Of a stretch of 7,682 nucleotides of DNA, positions 5,516-7,682 are shown one piece after another. The DNA is taken from NCBI GenBank assembly GCA_003447545.1, contig DLYX01000310.1, positions 1 to 7,682 of the forward strand, given 5' to 3'. The notes beneath the pieces were generated by a model. It was not told where the DNA came from. It made no database searches and worked only from the letters and a program-made list of their open reading frames with translations. The DNA comes from Deltaproteobacteria bacterium (GTDB lineage Bacteria > Desulfobacterota > Binatia > UBA12015). Within the stretch, counting starts at the first letter, position 1; every line of letters begins with the position of its first letter. The position numbers and the translations under genes were made by a program.

Positions 5516-6939
5516 ATGATGCCGTAAGAGAATTCCTCCACATTCTGTTCAAGAGGAAACGCTTTGTCCTGATCACTTTCCTCGTGGTTGCCGTACCCAT
5601 CATTCTGTTCACCCTCTTGCGGCCGCCAACCTATATGGCGCGTGCGAAACTGCTGGTGGTCGGAAGCCGCTCCTATTTGCACCTCTCGCCGCAGGAGACG
5701 CGGAAGACGACACAGATCCCGGAAGCTCAGGTGCTCTTTGCCGAGATCGAGAACCTGCAGAACCGAACCTTCTTGCTGAAAGCCGCCAGCCGGCTCCAGC
5801 TGGAATTGGTGGACCCGGTCCCCGCAGACCCGAAGGTCCGCGCGCGCCGGACCGCCGCGGCGATGCGGCGGAACTTGCAAGTGACTCCATTTCCCAAAAC
5901 GCCCATGATCGAAATCGCGTTCGAGCATCCCGACAAAAATGTCGCAGCCTCGGTCGTGAACACGATCGCCGACACCTACATCGAGTATCACCCCAGCCTA
6001 TATGAGTCCCCCGAAGTCGCGGCATTCTACGACAAGCGTCAGACCCTCCTGCAAGGAGATCTTCGAGTCGCAGAATCCAATCTCGACAACTACCAGCGCG
6101 AGACCGGAATCGTGGACCTGGAACAACAACTCGACGAGTCCGTGCGCCAGATGATGGCCGCCGAACTGGACTTGCGCGAAACCGAGGGACTGATCCGACA
6201 GACCGGCCAGAATATCGCCCGCCTGAACCAATCCCTTGAGGCCGAACCCGAACGCGTGGCCAGCGATGTGAATATGGTCAACAACCCCGTAGCGCGAGCC
6301 CTCGAGGAACGAATCGGAATGCTCACGGTTGAGCTCTCGGAGTTGCGACAAAAATACACCGACAGCGATCGTCGCGTTCAGGACAAGATGCGCCAGATCG
6401 AAGAACTTCGCGGCCGCGTCGGGGAACAACCCCCCAGGATCGTCGGGACCGAGAGGTTCGAGAGAAACCCGATCCGTCAGAATTTGATGGAAGAGTTGCA
6501 CCGCGCGAATGCAAACCGGGAAGGCCTGCTCGCCAAGAAGTCGACACTCGAGGAGTCCGTCGATGTCTATCAGGACCGGATTCATGCAATGGACGGTTCT
6601 GCTGGTCGACTCCGCGAATTGGAATCCAGCGTCCGACAAACACGGGAGGCATTGGACCTTGCGGTAAGGCGCAGTCAGGAAGCCGACCTTTCCCTCCAGA
6701 TGAGTGCGGATAAACTCGACTCCATCCGCATCGTCGATCGAGCCCAACCACCGGTCAAGCCCTACGGCCAGAATCGAGGCCTGACGTTCATTGTCGCCCT
6801 GATCGCGGGTGCCGGGCTGGGCATCGCCGGGGCCTTTGGCCTCGAATTCCTCTACCAAACCTATCATTTTGCCTCAGACGTGGAGCGCGAGCTTGAGCTC
6901 CCCGTCCTGGGTCTGATTTCCGATATTCGCGCCCACTAA
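5512..6939 (+). CDS. GumC/Wzz-type polysaccharide co-polymerase (chain-length determinant)
   Basis: A 475-residue inner-membrane protein that regulates polymer length and links synthesis to export. TM1 spans about 18-37, preceded by the basic FKRKR. A Wzz-like segment follows (PPTYMARAKLLV and onward to about 150). Residues about 165-405 are rich in heptad-like Glu/Gln/Arg/Leu and should form the long periplasmic coiled coil that reaches the Wza-like protein. The Pro-rich motif AQPPVKPYGQ precedes TM2 (about 423-447, with GAGLGIAGAFGLEF), and the short cytoplasmic tail ends ELELPVLGLISDIRAH. No kinase domain is fused, which fits a separate P-loop partner upstream. The start is GTG at 5512, preceded by AGGGGG at 5499-5504; the nearby ATGs are out of frame. 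The four-base overlap with the upstream stop suggests coupled, balanced production. Length and architecture resemble chain-length proteins of exosortase-type EPS loci. Confidence 0.9.
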   Translation: MNDAVREFLHILFKRKRFVLITFLVVAVPIILFTLLRPPTYMARAKLLVVGSRSYLHLSPQETRKTTQIPEAQVLFAEIENLQNRTFLLKAASRLQLELVDPVPADPKVRARRTAAAMRRNLQVTPFPKTPMIEIAFEHPDKNVAASVVNTIADTYIEYHPSLYESPEVAAFYDKRQTLLQGDLRVAESNLDNYQRETGIVDLEQQLDESVRQMMAAELDLRETEGLIRQTGQNIARLNQSLEAEPERVASDVNMVNNPVARALEERIGMLTVELSELRQKYTDSDRRVQDKMRQIEELRGRVGEQPPRIVGTERFERNPIRQNLMEELHRANANREGLLAKKSTLEESVDVYQDRIHAMDGSAGRLRELESSVRQTREALDLAVRRSQEADLSLQMSADKLDSIRIVDRAQPPVKPYGQNRGLTFIVALIAGAGLGIAGAFGLEFLYQTYHFASDVERELELPVLGLISDIRAH

Positions 6940-6950
6940 TACTCGTTCCC

Positions 6951-6989
6951 CCTCCCCTTTCCGGGTGCGCACCAACGGGAGGTGTTCCC
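6951..6989 (+). promoter_or_regulatory. Leader of the deacetylase gene: strong Shine-Dalgarno, palindrome and anti-Shine-Dalgarno tract
   Basis: Between the co-polymerase stop and the deacetylase ATG lie three elements: a pyrimidine tract containing CCTCCC (6951-6956), a perfect 10-base palindrome GGTGCGCACC (6964-6973), and a very strong Shine-Dalgarno-like GGGAGGT (6977-6983). CCTCCC is exactly complementary to GGGAGG (6977-6982), so the RNA could fold back and hide the ribosome site, with the palindrome forming a small inner hairpin. The Shine-Dalgarno is 27 bases from the ATG at 7011 but only six bases from an in-frame ATT at 6990. Confidence 0.45.
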
Positions 6990-7010
6990 ATTCGAAATAC
7001 AATTACCAGC

Positions 7011-7682
7011 ATGGCGAAGATTGCGATCCACTACGGTGGCATCGCCAGACTCGCCCGGACCTGCCTCAGCGGCAAAGCGGTTATCCTGCGCTATCACTCG
7101 GTAAGCACCGAGGCCGATGGGACCCATTTATGTCTCGACCCGGGACTCGCCGTCACACCCGCTGACTTCGATGATCAATGCACCTACTTGCGCAAGCACT
7201 ATAATGTGATTTCGCTCGACGAGATGGTGGATCGTGTCAAGCAAGGCGAGCCGCAACCGCCCAAAGCAGTCGCCCTGACTTTCGACGACGGCTACCTGGA
7301 CAACTACACGCAAGCATTCCCGATCCTGCGGAAGCATGATTTGAACGCGACGTTTTACGTCACGACCAACTGCATCGACAACGAAGAGATCTTCTGGGTC
7401 GGGCTCCTGCGCTTCGTGGTCTTCACCTCGCAGGTCGCTGTTCTGGAGACGAAGGATCCCATCGCCTTCCGGCTACCGCTGGGAGATGCCGTACAGCGTA
7501 AGGAAGCGTTCACCCAGCTGGTCATTCGCATGAAGAATATTCCCACGCCACAGCGACTGGCCCTTCTCGAAGCTGTACGCGTCGCTGGAGAGATCGACGA
7601 CCTATCACCTCTCAGCGAGATCATGATGACATGGGACCAGGTCCGCGAAATGCACCAGGCGGGCATGATTTTCGGGGCTCAT
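7011..7682 (+). CDS. NodB-fold polysaccharide deacetylase, 3'-truncated by window edge
   Basis: The first 224 residues of a carbohydrate esterase family 4 protein, open to the right edge. The N-terminus carries AVILRYHSV (23-31), the usual opening of this group, then a PADFDDQCTYL...ISLDEMV segment found ahead of the catalytic core. Motif 1, TFDDGY, is at 90-95; Asp92 would be the catalytic base and Asp93 a metal ligand. ATFYVTTN follows at 113-120. The last residues, FGAH, begin motif 2 (H-(S/T)-x-x-H); its first His is the final codon in the window and the second metal His lies outside. Residues about 135-205 are an insert between motifs, longer than in minimal NodB proteins. It probably removes acetyl groups from the exported polysaccharide. 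No signal peptide is evident, so the cellular location is unclear. Start is uncertain: the ATG at 7011 has no close Shine-Dalgarno, while an in-frame ATT at 6990 does. Confidence 0.88.
   Translation, partial: MAKIAIHYGGIARLARTCLSGKAVILRYHSVSTEADGTHLCLDPGLAVTPADFDDQCTYLRKHYNVISLDEMVDRVKQGEPQPPKAVALTFDDGYLDNYTQAFPILRKHDLNATFYVTTNCIDNEEIFWVGLLRFVVFTSQVAVLETKDPIAFRLPLGDAVQRKEAFTQLVIRMKNIPTPQRLALLEAVRVAGEIDDLSPLSEIMMTWDQVREMHQAGMIFGAH

Overview
The window is a GC-rich stretch with every supported gene on the + strand. It looks chromosomal and comes from a Gram-negative bacterium: it encodes a lipoprotein N-acyltransferase, an outer-membrane polysaccharide export lipoprotein and an inner-membrane chain-length (Wzz/GumC-type) protein. 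High GC, several GTG/TTG starts and the gene mix would fit a proteobacterium or a deltaproteobacteria-like lineage, but the sequence alone does not fix the taxon. I see no tRNA, rRNA, CRISPR, insertion sequence or phage signature.

Layout. Positions 2-1153 hold the C-terminal three quarters of apolipoprotein N-acyltransferase (lnt), cut by the left edge. After 93 bases comes a 682-residue ExeA-like AAA+ ATPase (1247-3295) with a membrane segment, a long Pro/Ser/Thr-rich linker, a LysM-like domain and a SPOR-like tail. A 286-base AT-richer gap (3296-3581) with inverted repeats and a possible leader ORF separates it from a compact run: a Wza-like export lipoprotein (3582-4358), a CpsD/BY-kinase-like P-loop protein with a degenerate Walker A motif and a Gly-Asn repeat (4382-5515), a GumC/Wzz-type co-polymerase (5512-6939, overlapping its predecessor by 4 bases), and, after 71 bases, the N-terminal part of a NodB-fold polysaccharide deacetylase (7011 to the right edge).

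How they work together. From 1247 onward this is a Wzx/Wzy-type exopolysaccharide assembly and export locus: the GumC-like protein would set chain length in the inner membrane with the P-loop protein as its cytoplasmic partner, the Wza-like lipoprotein would form the outer-membrane exit, the deacetylase would modify the polymer, and the ATPase could anchor or organise the machine at the peptidoglycan. An ExeA-like ATPase beside Wza, split kinase and chain-length genes resembles exosortase (XrtA/EpsH)-associated polysaccharide loci, but no exosortase or PEP-CTERM gene lies in the window. lnt probably only sits next door, although its product would mature the Wza-like lipoprotein.

The most notable points are the loss of the P-loop lysine in the kinase-like protein, its Asn-Gly-His repeat, the large periplasmic extension on the ATPase, and possible RNA control structures ahead of the wza-like and deacetylase genes. 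I did not find a clearly unprecedented system; the locus is a recognisable EPS export module with unusual variants.
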